From NCBI RefSeq assembly GCF_003202035.1, contig NZ_QJKC01000013.1:1-64000 (forward strand): a DNA stretch of 64,000 nt. Reading direction: 5' to 3'. Positions 8,307 to 18,456 of the stretch are shown here, piece by piece. The notes under the pieces are model-generated. The model ran no database searches and had not been told where the DNA came from. It saw only the letters and a program-made list of their open reading frames with translations. The DNA is from Aquitalea magnusonii. GTDB taxonomy: Bacteria > Pseudomonadota > Gammaproteobacteria > Burkholderiales > Chromobacteriaceae. A program made the position numbers and the translations under genes. Within the stretch, counting starts at the first letter, position 1. Each line of letters opens with the position of its first letter.

Positions 8307-9611
8307 TTAATGCCGCACTGCCGCATTCACCTCCTGCAGTTGCTGCTGGTCCAGCGTGCCCGCCACTTGTCCCAGCTGCAGGCGAGCTGTCAGGTAATCG
8401 TATTTGGCGGTGGCCAGGCTGGTGAGTGCATCGTAGTAAGCCTGCTCGGCCTGCAGTACGTCCAGATTGGTCCGAATGCCCACTTCCTTGCCCAGCTTGG
8501 TGGAGTCGACCTTGCTTTTGGCCGAGACCAGCAGCTGTTGCTGTGCCCGCACCAGTGCCGCGCCATTGGTCACGCCCAGCCAGCTTTTGCGTACATCTTC
8601 CCTGAGCTGGCGGCGGGCGGATTCCAGCTTGTCGCGCGCCGATTCTTCACGGGCCAGCGCTTCGCGGATTTGCGAGTTGATGCCGCCGCCGGCAAACAGC
8701 GGCAGGCTGACGCTCACGCCGATGCTGCTGCCGCGGGTGACCGGTATCATGCCGGCCTGGTTGCTGCGGTTGTCGTTATAACCGGCATTGAGTGCCACCA
8801 CCGGTAATTGATTGCCGCGTTTTTCGGTGACGGTCTGGCTGGCAAATTGCAAGGCCTGCTCGGCAGCGCGCAGTGCCAGGCTGTTGTGCGTGGCGGTCTC
8901 CAGCCAGCCTTGCAGGGTGCCGGCGGGCGGTGGCGGCAGTTGCTCCTGCAAGGGCTGGATGGCGCTGGCATCCAGGCCGGTCAGCCGGCGCAGATTGTTC
9001 TGGCTGATTTCCTGCTGGTTCAGTGCAACGATTTCCTTGGCGTTGGCGGCATCGAAGCCGGCCTGGGCTTCGTGGGTATCGATGATGGTGGCCGTGCCCA
9101 GCTCAAAGGCGGTTTTCGCCTGTTCCAGCTGGGTGTGAAAAGCCTTTTTGCTGGCGCGGGTGGCGGCCAGGGTGTCTTCGGCCAGCAGCACGTCAAAATA
9201 GGCGCGGGCGATGTCGACGATCAGTTGCTGCTCTGCCGCACTGAAAGCGGTTTCGGCCTGCTGGCTGGCAATCTTGCCTTTCTGATAGGCGCTGTACTTG
9301 CTGGTGTCGAACAGCGGCTGGCTCAGTTGCACGCCATAGCCGGAGCTGTCGTAAGTGGACTGCCCGGCCGGCTGGGTGGGGTTGGTGTGGCTGTAGCTGC
9401 CGGTCAGCGCCACTTGTGGCAGCAACTGGGCACGGCCTTGCACCGCCTGTTCGCGACCGGCGCCCAGATCGGCACGCGAGGCCGCGTAGTCGCTGTTGTA
9501 GTCGCGGGCGGCCAGCCAGGCCTGGTTCAGGTCGAAGGCCGGTGTGGCCGTGCTGGCCAGCAGCAGGGCCAGTCCGCTCAACAGCGGTGCGCAGTGGGCG
9601 TATGTCTTCAT
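8307..9611 (-). CDS. TolC-family outer-membrane efflux channel
   Basis: The protein has 434 residues with an N-terminal signal peptide (hydrophobic core LLSGLALLLASTATPA, cleavage near residue 26). Two repeated outer-membrane efflux protein halves follow, rich in long amphipathic helices with Gln/Ala, as in TolC. The motif GVSVSLPLFAGGGI is typical of the second beta segment. It should form the trimeric outer-membrane duct for the RND pump encoded just upstream. ATG 9611 overlaps the pump's stop in an ATGA junction, so the genes are translationally coupled. The start proposed here is the one with the signal peptide at its N-terminus. Confidence 0.92.
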   Translation of the reverse strand: MKTYAHCAPLLSGLALLLASTATPAFDLNQAWLAARDYNSDYAASRADLGAGREQAVQGRAQLLPQVALTGSYSHTNPTQPAGQSTYDSSGYGVQLSQPLFDTSKYSAYQKGKIASQQAETAFSAAEQQLIVDIARAYFDVLLAEDTLAATRASKKAFHTQLEQAKTAFELGTATIIDTHEAQAGFDAANAKEIVALNQQEISQNNLRRLTGLDASAIQPLQEQLPPPPAGTLQGWLETATHNSLALRAAEQALQFASQTVTEKRGNQLPVVALNAGYNDNRSNQAGMIPVTRGSSIGVSVSLPLFAGGGINSQIREALAREESARDKLESARRQLREDVRKSWLGVTNGAALVRAQQQLLVSAKSKVDSTKLGKEVGIRTNLDVLQAEQAYYDALTSLATAKYDYLTARLQLGQVAGTLDQQQLQEVNAAVRH

Positions 9612-12600
9612 GATGTTCTCTTCGGTTTGCTTTCCACCCTGAACCACTGGGCGTACAGGGCGGGCAAAAACAGCAGGGTCAGCACCGTGGCCACCAGCAG
9701 GCCGCCCATGATGGCCACGGCCATCGGCCCCCAGAAGGTGCTGCGGGTCAGCGGGATCATGGCCAGGATGGCGGCCAGCGCGGTCAGCATGATGGGGCGG
9801 AAGCGCCGTACCGTCGAACCGATGATGGCCTCGTGCCGGTCTATGCCTTCGCGGATGTCCTGTTCGATCTGGTCGACCAGGATGACCGAGTTGCGCATGA
9901 TCATGCCGGACAGGGCAATCACCCCCAGCATGGCGACAAAGCCAAAGGGCGCATGGAAGATGATCAGCGTCAGCGTCACGCCTATCATGCCCAGTGGTGC
10001 GGTCAGCAAGACCATCAGGGTGCGCTGGAAGCTTTGCAGCTGCAGCATCAGCAGGGTCAGTACCACCACGATCATGAAGGGCGCGACCGCGGCGATGGCG
10101 CTCTGCGAATTGCCACTGGACTCCATCGATCCGCCCAGCTCGATGTGATAGCCCAGCGGCAGGGTTTGTTCCAGCTGCTGCATCTGCGGCCAGAGTGCGG
10201 CGGATACATCATCCCCCTGCACGCCGTCGGCCACGTCGGCATTGACGGTGATGGTGGGCAGGCGGTTGCGCCGCCAGATGATGGATTCTTCCGGCTGATA
10301 GTCGATCTTGCCCAGCTGGGATACCGGTACAAAGCGGCCACTGGCGGTTTGCACCTGCAGATCACCGAGGGCGGCCACGTCGCTGTGCTCCTGCTTGTTG
10401 AGGCGGGCGACAATGCCCACGGTACGGTTGCCATCGCGATAGTCGGTGATGGTGGCGCCGGAAATCAGCATCTGCAGCTGTTGCGACAAGGATTGGCTGT
10501 TGATGCCCAGCAGGCGGATCTTGTCCTGATCCAGGGTGATGCGTAGCGCTTTCTGCTGCTCGCCCCAGTTGATATTGACGTGGCGGCTGGCCGGATGGGC
10601 GCGCACCTTTTGTTCTACCTGGGCGGCAATGGCGCGGATCTTGTCATGATCCGGTCCCATGACGCGGAACTGTACCGGATAGCCCACCGGCGGGCCGTTT
10701 TCCAGCCGGGTCACCCGGCCGCGCACCAGCGGGAAGTCGTGGTCGAAGATGGACTCCAGCCGTGCCTTGACCTGTTCGCGCACATGCTCGTCGCCGGTCA
10801 TCACCATCAGCTGGGCGTAGTTCAGATGCTGTTGCTGCTGGTCCAGCGGCAGGTAGAAGCGCGGGCTGCCACTGCCGACATAGCTGGTGACGCTGAGCAC
10901 GTTCCTGTCCTGCTTGATCAGTGCTTCCAGTTTTTTCACTTCGCCTTCGGTGGCGGCAAAACTGGCACCGCGCGGCAGCCACATGTCCACCATCAGCTCC
11001 GGCCGGTTGGACGAGGGGAAGAACTGCTGGGCCACCAGCAGGCGGAAGGCCAGCAAGGACAGCACGAAAACCCCCAGCGTGATGGCGATGACGGTCTTGC
11101 GGTAGTGCAGGCACCATTCCAGCAGCGCCCGAAAACGGATGTAGAAGGGCTTCTGGTACACATCATGCGTCTGGTGATGCATGGCCTGTTCCGGCAGCAG
11201 CTTGTAACCCAGAAACGGAGTAAACACCACGGCGACGATCCAGGACAGGATCAGTGCCAGTCCGACCACGGCAAACAGGCTGAACACATATTCGCCCGCG
11301 TCGGATTTGGCCAGCCCCACCGGCAGGAAGGTGGCCGCGGTAATCAGCGTGCCGGTGAGCATGGGGAAGGCGGTGCTGGTATAGGCATACGTCGCGGCCT
11401 GGAACTTGTTCCAGCCCTGTTCCAGCTTCAGCGCCATCATTTCCACGGCGATGATGGCATCGTCCACCAGCAAGCCCAGCGCGATGATCAGCGATCCCAG
11501 CGAGATGCGTTGCAGATCGAGCTTGAAAAAGTACATGGCCAGAAAGGTCATGGCCAGCACCAGCGGAATCGACAGCGCCACCACCACCCCGGTACGCAGG
11601 CCCAGGCTGAAGAAGCTGACGGCCAGCACGATCAGCACCGCCTCGATCAGCGAGCTCATGAATTCGCCGACGGCGCCTTTCACCACCTTGGGCTGGTCGG
11701 ACACGGCGTGAATCTGTATGCCCACTGGCAACTTGGCCTGGATCCGCTGCAAGGCAGCATCCAGATGCTCGCCCAGCTTCAGCACATCGCCCCCGGTTTT
11801 CATCGAAATGGCCAGGCCCAAGGCCGGCTGGCCGTTGAAGCGCATGCGGAAGGAGGGCGGGTCGATGAAGCCGCGGTGAATGCTGGCGATATCACCCAGC
11901 CGCAGCGTCTTGCCATTGGCCACGATGGGCGTGTTGGCCACGGCCTCCACCGTGCTGTAATTGCCGGTAGGGCGCACCCAGATGCGGTCGCTGGCCGTTT
12001 CGTAACTGCCCGCGGGCAGCATGGCGTTTTGCTGCTGCAGCGCAGTCCAGATGCTGCCGGTATCCAGCCCCAGCGAGGCGAGCTTGCTGCTGGAGAGGTC
12101 GATGTAGATGTTTTCGCTTTGCTCGCCCACCAGGCTGACCTTGCCCACATCCGGCACGCGCAGGATTTCTTCCTTGGCACGATCGACATAGCGGCGCAGT
12201 TCTTCGGCGCTGAAACCGTCACCGGTAAAGGCGTAGATATTGCCGAAGGTATCGCCGAACTCGTCATTGAAGAAGGGGCCCTGGGTGCTTGCTGGCAGGC
12301 TGCTGCGCACATCGCCCAGTTTCTTGCGTACCTGATACCACAGGCCAGGCACGTTCTTGGCCGGGATATCCTCACGCAGAGCGATCAGCAGCAGCGATTC
12401 GCCCGGCTTGCTATAGCTCTGCACATACTTGATTTCCGGCATTTCCTGCAGCTTTTCTTCCAGCCGGTCGCTGATCTGCTGCTCTACCTCCTCGGCCTTG
12501 GCTCCTGGCCAGTAGGTCTGCACCAGCATGGCCTTGAAGGTGAATTCCGGGTCTTCCTTCTGCCCCAGCTGGGTGTAGGCCCACAGGCCGGACACCATCA

Positions 12601-12670
12601 GCATCACCATGAAGTAGAACACCAGTGCCTGGTGGCGCAGTGCCCATTCCGACAGATTGATTTTCTTCAT
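9608..12670 (-). CDS. RND (HAE1-type) efflux pump, inner-membrane transporter
   Basis: The protein has 1020 residues, standard for an AcrB-like proton-driven pump. It has a membrane helix near the N-terminus (LVFYFMVMLMVSGLWAY), two large periplasmic loops, and two sets of membrane helices. The TM4 proton-relay aspartates sit in LGLLVDDAIIAVE. PLGMIGVTLTLI and ALSGMIMRNSVILVDQIEQD belong to the second half. It forms a tripartite system with the adaptor upstream (TAATG overlap) and the channel downstream (ATGA overlap). Substrates cannot be predicted; biocides, dyes or solvents are usual for TetR-linked pumps of this branch. Confidence 0.95.
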   Translation of the reverse strand: MKKINLSEWALRHQALVFYFMVMLMVSGLWAYTQLGQKEDPEFTFKAMLVQTYWPGAKAEEVEQQISDRLEEKLQEMPEIKYVQSYSKPGESLLLIALREDIPAKNVPGLWYQVRKKLGDVRSSLPASTQGPFFNDEFGDTFGNIYAFTGDGFSAEELRRYVDRAKEEILRVPDVGKVSLVGEQSENIYIDLSSSKLASLGLDTGSIWTALQQQNAMLPAGSYETASDRIWVRPTGNYSTVEAVANTPIVANGKTLRLGDIASIHRGFIDPPSFRMRFNGQPALGLAISMKTGGDVLKLGEHLDAALQRIQAKLPVGIQIHAVSDQPKVVKGAVGEFMSSLIEAVLIVLAVSFFSLGLRTGVVVALSIPLVLAMTFLAMYFFKLDLQRISLGSLIIALGLLVDDAIIAVEMMALKLEQGWNKFQAATYAYTSTAFPMLTGTLITAATFLPVGLAKSDAGEYVFSLFAVVGLALILSWIVAVVFTPFLGYKLLPEQAMHHQTHDVYQKPFYIRFRALLEWCLHYRKTVIAITLGVFVLSLLAFRLLVAQQFFPSSNRPELMVDMWLPRGASFAATEGEVKKLEALIKQDRNVLSVTSYVGSGSPRFYLPLDQQQQHLNYAQLMVMTGDEHVREQVKARLESIFDHDFPLVRGRVTRLENGPPVGYPVQFRVMGPDHDKIRAIAAQVEQKVRAHPASRHVNINWGEQQKALRITLDQDKIRLLGINSQSLSQQLQMLISGATITDYRDGNRTVGIVARLNKQEHSDVAALGDLQVQTASGRFVPVSQLGKIDYQPEESIIWRRNRLPTITVNADVADGVQGDDVSAALWPQMQQLEQTLPLGYHIELGGSMESSGNSQSAIAAVAPFMIVVVLTLLMLQLQSFQRTLMVLLTAPLGMIGVTLTLIIFHAPFGFVAMLGVIALSGMIMRNSVILVDQIEQDIREGIDRHEAIIGSTVRRFRPIMLTALAAILAMIPLTRSTFWGPMAVAIMGGLLVATVLTLLFLPALYAQWFRVESKPKRTS

Positions 12671-13755
12671 TACTGTTCGCCTTGCTGCAGCAGGAGCACG
12701 CGCTGGCCTTCATGCAGCAGGTGGACACCGGCAGTCACCACCAGCTCGCCCGGCTGCAGCGCCCCACGTACGCTGGCACTGTCGCTGTCGATATTAAGCA
12801 CGCTGACGGCGCGGCGGCTGACGCGCAGCGTCTTGGGATCGACAATCCACAGCGCATGCTTGCCCTGCTCGTCCAGCAGTGCGGTCAGCGGCAGCCGCAT
12901 GGCGCTGCTGTCGCCGTGGCTGGCGCCGGGCAGGGACACGGTGGCCGTCTGGCCCAGAGCCAGGCCAGCGGCTTGTGGCAGGGTGATGCGTGCGGCATAG
13001 GTGCGGGTGGCCGGATCGGCATCGCCGGCCAGTTCACGCAGCCGGCCCTGGTATTGCTGTTTGCCGGCCCACAGGCTGATGGTGAAGGTTTGTTGCTGGC
13101 GCACGCTGGCCAGGGCGTTTTCCGGAAGCTGGATCGCGACTTCGCGCTCGCCGTCATGTGCCAGCCGTGCCACGGTCTGGCCCGCGGCCACCACCTGCCC
13201 CGGCTCGGCCAGCATCTGGCTGACGATGCCGTCGGCATCGGCGACCAGCTGGGTGTAGCTGCCCTGATTGCGGCTGGCGGTCAGCTGCGCGCGTGCCTCG
13301 TCACGCTTGGCGCGCGCCGCGTTGACGCCATTTTGCTGGCTGTCCACCTGCGCCTGGCTGATGAATTGCTTGGCCAGCAGCTCCTGGTAACGCTTCAGAT
13401 TGAGCTGCTGCTGGGCAAGGTCGGATTCTGCCGCCGCCAGTTGTGCCTGTTTGGCGCTGATGTCCAGGCTGGTGTCGCTGGCATCCAGCCGGGCCAGCAC
13501 CTGACCTTTGCGCACATGCTCGCCGCTATTGACCAGCTTGGCGATCACCTTGCCGCCGATGCGGAAGGCCAGATCGGTTTCGGTACGGGCGCGGACTTGT
13601 CCGGCAAAGCTGTTGCCATTGTCTATGCCGTGCTGGCCGGCGCTGACCACGCGTACCGGCCGGACTTCTTCGCTGGGGGCCTGCTGTTTGCTGCAGCCGG
13701 CCAGCAGCAGCAAGCCAAGCAGGGTAAAGCGCCAGAGGTGGGGAGAGGTGGACAT
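12670..13755 (-). CDS. RND efflux periplasmic adaptor lipoprotein
   Basis: The protein has 361 residues. A signal peptide ends in the lipobox LLAGC, so the mature protein is anchored through lipidated Cys near residue 20. The membrane-fusion order follows: barrel and lipoyl half (FRIGGKVIAKLVNSGEHVRKGQVLARLD), a coiled-coil hairpin (about 90-160, rich in Ala/Gln), the second lipoyl half (ADADGIVSQMLAEPGQVVAAGQ), and a beta-barrel. It bridges pump and channel. Two ATGs are possible (13761 and 13755); the second is placed better behind AGGA. It shares one base with the pump start (TAATG). The tetR gene lies 14 bases upstream on the same strand. Confidence 0.92.
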   Translation of the reverse strand: MSTSPHLWRFTLLGLLLLAGCSKQQAPSEEVRPVRVVSAGQHGIDNGNSFAGQVRARTETDLAFRIGGKVIAKLVNSGEHVRKGQVLARLDASDTSLDISAKQAQLAAAESDLAQQQLNLKRYQELLAKQFISQAQVDSQQNGVNAARAKRDEARAQLTASRNQGSYTQLVADADGIVSQMLAEPGQVVAAGQTVARLAHDGEREVAIQLPENALASVRQQQTFTISLWAGKQQYQGRLRELAGDADPATRTYAARITLPQAAGLALGQTATVSLPGASHGDSSAMRLPLTALLDEQGKHALWIVDPKTLRVSRRAVSVLNIDSDSASVRGALQPGELVVTAGVHLLHEGQRVLLLQQGEQ

Positions 13756-13769
13756 GGGCATGTTTCCTG

Positions 13770-14438
13770 TCAGTTGTTTTTCAGGCCGTGCAGCACCAGA
13801 TCCAGCGCGTCTTGCAGAAAGCCGAGCGGGTCTTTGGTGGAACCGATGCAGCAGCCAGGCAACTGGCCGAAGGAGTGGCTGAAAATCATGGTGGTCAGCA
13901 AGGGGGCCAGCAAGGCATCGACGGTGTGCACCAGCGGCACGGCGCGAAACTCGCCACTATCGATGCCGCGTTGCAGCACCCGGCTCAGCAGCTGGTTGCT
14001 GGGGGCGATCAGTTCTTCAAAGTAGAAGCGGGCAAGTTCGGGGAAATTGGCCGCTTCCGCAATCATCAGCTTGCACAGGCCGGCCGAAGGGGAGCAGCCC
14101 ACTTCCTGCCACCAGTGCGCCACCATCTGATGGAGCAGTGCACTGGCGGAACCGTCGAAATCATCGGCCAGCCTGTCCAGCTGCTGCAGATTGGCCACGA
14201 AAGTGCCGCGGGCAATCGCCTTGAAAATTTCTTCCTTATTCTGGAAGTACAGGTAGGGCGTGCCCTTGGTCACCCCTGCGGCGCGGGCAATGTCTTCCAT
14301 CTTGGTGGCGCGATAGCCTTTTTCGACAAACTGGCTGAGGGCGGCATCCAGGATTTCAGCCGGGCGGGCTTCTTTTTTCCTACGCCAGCGGGCGATAGGG
14401 CAGTTTTCGGTCATGGATTTAACTGAATCAATATTCAT
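13770..14438 (-). CDS. TetR/AcrR-type repressor of the efflux operon
   Basis: The protein has 222 residues. An N-terminal TetR helix-turn-helix (about residues 25-72: ILDAALSQFVEKGYRATKM, EDIARAAGVTKGTPYLYF) is followed by an AcrR-like ligand domain (LARFYFEELIAPSN). It is encoded first in the same direction as the pump genes, with 14 bases to the adaptor. It therefore probably autoregulates the whole operon from the promoter upstream of 14438, where a perfect 12-base palindrome lies. The start could also be ATG 14414; neither has a convincing ribosome site. Confidence 0.9.
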   Translation of the reverse strand: MNIDSVKSMTENCPIARWRRKKEARPAEILDAALSQFVEKGYRATKMEDIARAAGVTKGTPYLYFQNKEEIFKAIARGTFVANLQQLDRLADDFDGSASALLHQMVAHWWQEVGCSPSAGLCKLMIAEAANFPELARFYFEELIAPSNQLLSRVLQRGIDSGEFRAVPLVHTVDALLAPLLTTMIFSHSFGQLPGCCIGSTKDPLGFLQDALDLVLHGLKNN

Positions 14439-14466
14439 TAATGTCCGGCAATGTAGTGCAATTGCC

Positions 14467-14478
14467 TTGTCATGACAA
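14467..14478. promoter_or_regulatory. Palindrome, candidate TetR operator
   Basis: TTGTCATGACAA is a perfect 12-base palindrome 29 bases upstream of the tetR start, between it and the divergent argB gene. Its position and symmetry suit a homodimeric TetR-family repressor controlling the efflux operon. Binding is inferred. Confidence 0.5.
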
Positions 14479-14505
14479 TTAATAAATCACTGTTCAGTAG
14501 CTTGA

Positions 14506-15450
<945 letters not shown>

Positions 15451-15470
15451 GCGTCAGCACTCAGCAAGCC

Positions 15471-15503
15471 AGGCCGGCAACAGCGATGTTGACCGGCCTT
15501 TTT
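15471..15503 (+). terminator. Rho-independent terminator of argB
   Basis: AGGCCGG-CAAC and GTTG-A-CCGGCCT pair with one bulged base and are followed by TTTTT, starting 20 bases after the argB stop. Confidence 0.8.
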
Positions 15504-15624
15504 CATGGCGGCGTGGCGGCCGGGCAAGGGCACGATATACCTTCTGCCATTTCGTTGATCAGTCTTGTTCTATAGTATTAAAACAGGTTGTATCAGGTTC
15601 TCTTGGCCGAACAGGGAGGGTGCA

Positions 15625-16059
15625 ATGCAGACAGTCAGACAGTTGCTGGAGCAGAAGTCCGGGCGCGTGCTGGTGACGGTATCGCCGGAAAGTACCGTGT
15701 TTCAGGCTTTGCAGGTGATGGCGGAGCACGACATCGGTGCGGTGCTGGTGATGGAAGGCGGCGACGTGGTGGGGATATTCTCCGAGCGCGACTATGCACG
15801 GCGCATCGTGCTGCAGGGCCGTACTTCGGCTGGCACCCGCATCCGCGACATCATGACCAGCAAGGTGGTGTATGTCACGCCGGACCAGAGGTCGGACGAG
15901 TGCATGGCGCTGATGACGGAAAAGCACATCCGCCACCTGCCGGTGCTGGAAGGCAAGACGGTGCAGGGCATGTTGTCCATCGGCGACCTGGTCCATGCCA
16001 CCATTCAGGAGCAGGCGCAGGTCATCAACCAGCTGGTGCATTACATCCAGAGCGCCTGA
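15625..16059 (+). CDS. Two-CBS-domain protein
   Basis: The protein has 144 residues consisting of two CBS domains (about 15-65 and 75-130). STVFQALQVMAEHDIGAVLVM and VVGIFSERDYARR mark the first. DIMTSKVVYVTPDQRSDEC and HIRHLPVLEGKTVQGMLSIGD mark the second. Such stand-alone pairs bind adenosine nucleotides and act as energy sensors, but the partner is unknown. ATG 15625 follows AGGGAGGG. The gene is monocistronic between the argB terminator and its own. Confidence 0.9.
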   Translation: MQTVRQLLEQKSGRVLVTVSPESTVFQALQVMAEHDIGAVLVMEGGDVVGIFSERDYARRIVLQGRTSAGTRIRDIMTSKVVYVTPDQRSDECMALMTEKHIRHLPVLEGKTVQGMLSIGDLVHATIQEQAQVINQLVHYIQSA

Positions 16060-16079
16060 ATCCGGATCTGCCCGCAAGC

Positions 16080-16107
16080 AAAAAGCCGCCTGTTGGCGGC
16101 TTTTTGC
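16080..16107. terminator. Bidirectional terminator between the CBS and IclR genes
   Basis: AAAAAGCCGCC-TGTT-GGCGGCTTTTT is a perfect, A/T-flanked 11-base stem placed between two convergent genes, so it can serve both. Confidence 0.9.
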
Positions 16108-16123
16108 TATCTCGTGTAACGCC

Positions 16124-16897
16124 TCAGGCCACCGGCACGATGCGCTGGCGCAGGGCAATCAGCGCCGGGGCAACTTGCTGCTGCATCACCTCGGCGCTGA
16201 AGGCAAAGGCCGGGCCGCTGGCGTTCAGGCTCATCGGCGGCTGGCCCGGATTGGGCGAGGGCAGGTGCACACCTACCGCCATCACATCCGGTTCATATTC
16301 GCCAAATGATGCCGAATAGCCGCAGCGCAGGTATTCCTCCATCGCCTGTTGCAGCCGTTGTTGCAGCGCCGGCCAGCGTTCGCCATAACGCGCAGCCAGT
16401 TCGCCATCCAGTTGCTGGCGCACATTTACCGGTAGTCCGGCATAAAAGGCCCGGCCGATGGCGGTAGTGGCAATCGGCACCCGTGAGCCCACGGTCAGCT
16501 GCACGCTGACCCGCGACTGGCTGCGACAGGTTTCCAGATACACCATATCGGTGCCATCGCGCATGGCCAGGCTGATCGACACATTGTTTGCCAGGGCAAA
16601 TTCCCGCATCAGCGGGCCGGCCACCTGGCGGATGTCATAGCTGGCCAGCACCACCGAGCCCAGCGCCAGCAGTGCCACCCCCAGCCGGTAAAAGCCGCTG
16701 TGTTCATCCTGCGACAGATGACCCAGCCTGGTCAGGGTGTAAGTCAGCCGTGACACGGTGGACTTGGGCAGGCCGGTACGCTTGGCGATTTCCAGGTTGG
16801 ATAGCGCCGATTCGCCGGGGCGGAACGCCGCCAATACCTGCAAACCCCGCGCCAGCGCGGTGACGAATAACCGGTCCTTGTCATCCTCTTCCTGCAT
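16124..16897 (-). CDS. IclR-family regulator of glutarate catabolism
   Basis: The protein has 257 residues. An N-terminal winged helix (about 10-70: ALARGLQVLAAF, LSNLEIAKRTGLPKSTVSRL) is followed by the IclR effector domain (VYLETCRSQSRVSVQL, GSRVPIATTAIGRAFYAGL, CGYSASFGEYEPDVMAVGVH). It is divergent from glutaryl-CoA dehydrogenase and separated from it by 191 bases holding two tandem operator-like sites, so it very likely controls that gene, with glutarate or a CoA ester as likely effector. ATG 16897 is chosen for its GAGGA ribosome site; an ATG at 16909 is less well placed. Confidence 0.9.
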   Translation of the reverse strand: MQEEDDKDRLFVTALARGLQVLAAFRPGESALSNLEIAKRTGLPKSTVSRLTYTLTRLGHLSQDEHSGFYRLGVALLALGSVVLASYDIRQVAGPLMREFALANNVSISLAMRDGTDMVYLETCRSQSRVSVQLTVGSRVPIATTAIGRAFYAGLPVNVRQQLDGELAARYGERWPALQQRLQQAMEEYLRCGYSASFGEYEPDVMAVGVHLPSPNPGQPPMSLNASGPAFAFSAEVMQQQVAPALIALRQRIVPVA

Positions 16898-17028
16898 TGC
16901 TTTCCTCATTTCTATCTTGATGGCCTGGATTTTCCAACCTGGCGCTAGCGCGTGAGCGGCAAGCATAGCCTGCTTGCCGCCAGGATCAAACAAAACGCTT
17001 TACAGGCGAATTTGGAGTTGTTAGTCTA

Positions 17029-17063
17029 TTCTGCAATGTAAAACGCAATTCCGCAATGCGGAA
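17029..17063. promoter_or_regulatory. Two tandem IclR operator-like sites
   Basis: TTCCGCAATGCGGAA (17049-17063) is a perfect 15-base palindrome with a three-base centre. TTCTGCAATGTAAAA (17029-17043) repeats 11 of its 15 positions exactly 20 bases upstream, about two helical turns. Both lie between the divergent IclR and gcdH genes, the second just upstream of the gcdH ribosome site. This geometry suits cooperative binding of IclR dimers. Binding itself is inferred. Confidence 0.6.
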
Positions 17064-17088
17064 CAAGCAAAACCAAGGAGAACTCTCG

Positions 17089-18276
17089 ATGGCCGCATCC
17101 AACAGCCGCGCACCCTTTGCCTGGGAAGATCCCTTCCTGCTGGCCGATCAGCTGACCGAAGAAGAACGTCTGGTCCAGCAGACCGCCGAAGCCTATTGCC
17201 AGGATCGCCTGATGCCGCGCGTGCTGACGGCCAATCGTGAAGAACGCTTCGATCGCGAAATCATGAGCGAGATGGGCGAACTGGGCCTGCTGGGCTGCAC
17301 CATCGACGGCTACGGCTGTGCCGGTCTCAGCCACGTGGCTTACGGCCTGGTAGCCCGCGAAGTGGAGCGTGTCGATTCCGGCTACCGCTCGGCCATGAGC
17401 GTGCAATCCAGCCTGGTGATGCACCCGATCTGGGCCTATGGCTCGGAAGCGCAGAAAGACAAATACCTGCCCAAGCTGGCCACCGGCGAATGGGTGGGCT
17501 GTTTCGGCCTGACCGAACCGGATGCCGGTTCCGACCCGGCCGGCATGAAAACCCGCGCTCGCAAGGTCGATGGCGGTTATGTGCTGTCCGGCAGCAAGAT
17601 GTGGATCACCAACAGCCCGGTAGCCGATGTATTCGTGGTATGGGCCAAGGATGACGAAGGCGAAATCCGCGGCTTTGTGCTGGAAAAAGGCATGAAGGGT
17701 CTGTCTGCACCGAAGATTCACGGCAAGTTCAGCCTGCGTGCCTCCATTACCGGTGAAATCGTCATGGACGAAGTGCTGGTGCCGGAAGATGCCATCCTGC
17801 CGGGTGTGAAGGGTCTGAAAGGCCCGTTCGGTTGCCTGAACAAGGCCCGTTATGGCATTGCCTGGGGTGCGATGGGTGCCGCCGAGTTCTGCTGGCACGC
17901 CGCTCGCCAGTACACGCTGGACCGCAAGCAGTTTGGCCGCCCGCTGGCCGCCACCCAGCTGATCCAGCTCAAGCTGGCCAATATGCAGACCGAAATCGCG
18001 CTGGGCCTGCAGGCGGCCATCCGTGTCGGCCGTTTGCTGGACGAAGGCAAGGCTGCACCGGAAATGATTTCGCTGATCAAGCGCAACAACTGCGGCAAGT
18101 CGCTGGACATCGCCCGTATCGCCCGCGACATGCACGGCGGTAACGGCATTGCCGACGAATTCCACGTCATCCGCCATGTGATGAACCTGGAAGCCGTCAA
18201 CACTTATGAAGGCACGCACGATGTGCATGCCCTGATTCTGGGCCGAGCCCAGACCGGTATTCAGGCATTTGCCTGA
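17089..18276 (+). CDS. gcdH: Glutaryl-CoA dehydrogenase
   Basis: The protein has 395 residues in the acyl-CoA dehydrogenase fold. [17 protein letters not shown] (FAD/substrate loop, about 140), [31 protein letters not shown] and the active-site Glu in [17 protein letters not shown] near residue 370 are as in GcdH. It oxidises and decarboxylates glutaryl-CoA to crotonyl-CoA, passing electrons to ETF; the ETF-quinone oxidoreductase lies 1.5 kb downstream. ATG 17089 follows AAGGAG. It is divergent from the IclR regulator over two operator-like sites. A terminator at 18337 separates it at least partly from the CoA-transferase gene. Confidence 0.95.
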   Translation: MAASNSRAPFAWEDPFLLADQLTEEERLVQQTAEAYCQDRLMPRVLTANREERFDREIMSEMGELGLLGCTIDGYGCAGLSHVAYGLVAREVERVDSGYRSAMSVQSSLVMHPIWAYGSEAQKDKYLPKLATGEWVGCFGLTEPDAGSDPAGMKTRARKVDGGYVLSGSKMWITNSPVADVFVVWAKDDEGEIRGFVLEKGMKGLSAPKIHGKFSLRASITGEIVMDEVLVPEDAILPGVKGLKGPFGCLNKARYGIAWGAMGAAEFCWHAARQYTLDRKQFGRPLAATQLIQLKLANMQTEIALGLQAAIRVGRLLDEGKAAPEMISLIKRNNCGKSLDIARIARDMHGGNGIADEFHVIRHVMNLEAVNTYEGTHDVHALILGRAQTGIQAFA

Positions 18277-18336
18277 TAGCACAGCGGGGGCATGGCTCCA
18301 CCTGCCCCTGTTGTTGGTTCCTGTCTGTCCTTGTGC

Positions 18337-18364
18337 GGCCCGGTGAGTACCGGGCCCTTTTTTT
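18337..18364 (+). terminator. Terminator between gcdH and the CoA-transferase gene
   Basis: GGCCCGGT and ACCGGGCC form a perfect 8-base stem with a four-base loop, followed by CTTTTTTT. It lies 60 bases after the gcdH stop, so gcdH can be made separately from the downstream genes. Confidence 0.85.
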
Positions 18365-18456
18365 GGTGCACAGCGTCATGTGGCTGCTCGCGCGGCGGCA
18401 TCACACTGTCCATCCGGCCGCCAGGCGGCCATTAACGAATCAATCAGGAGAACACC

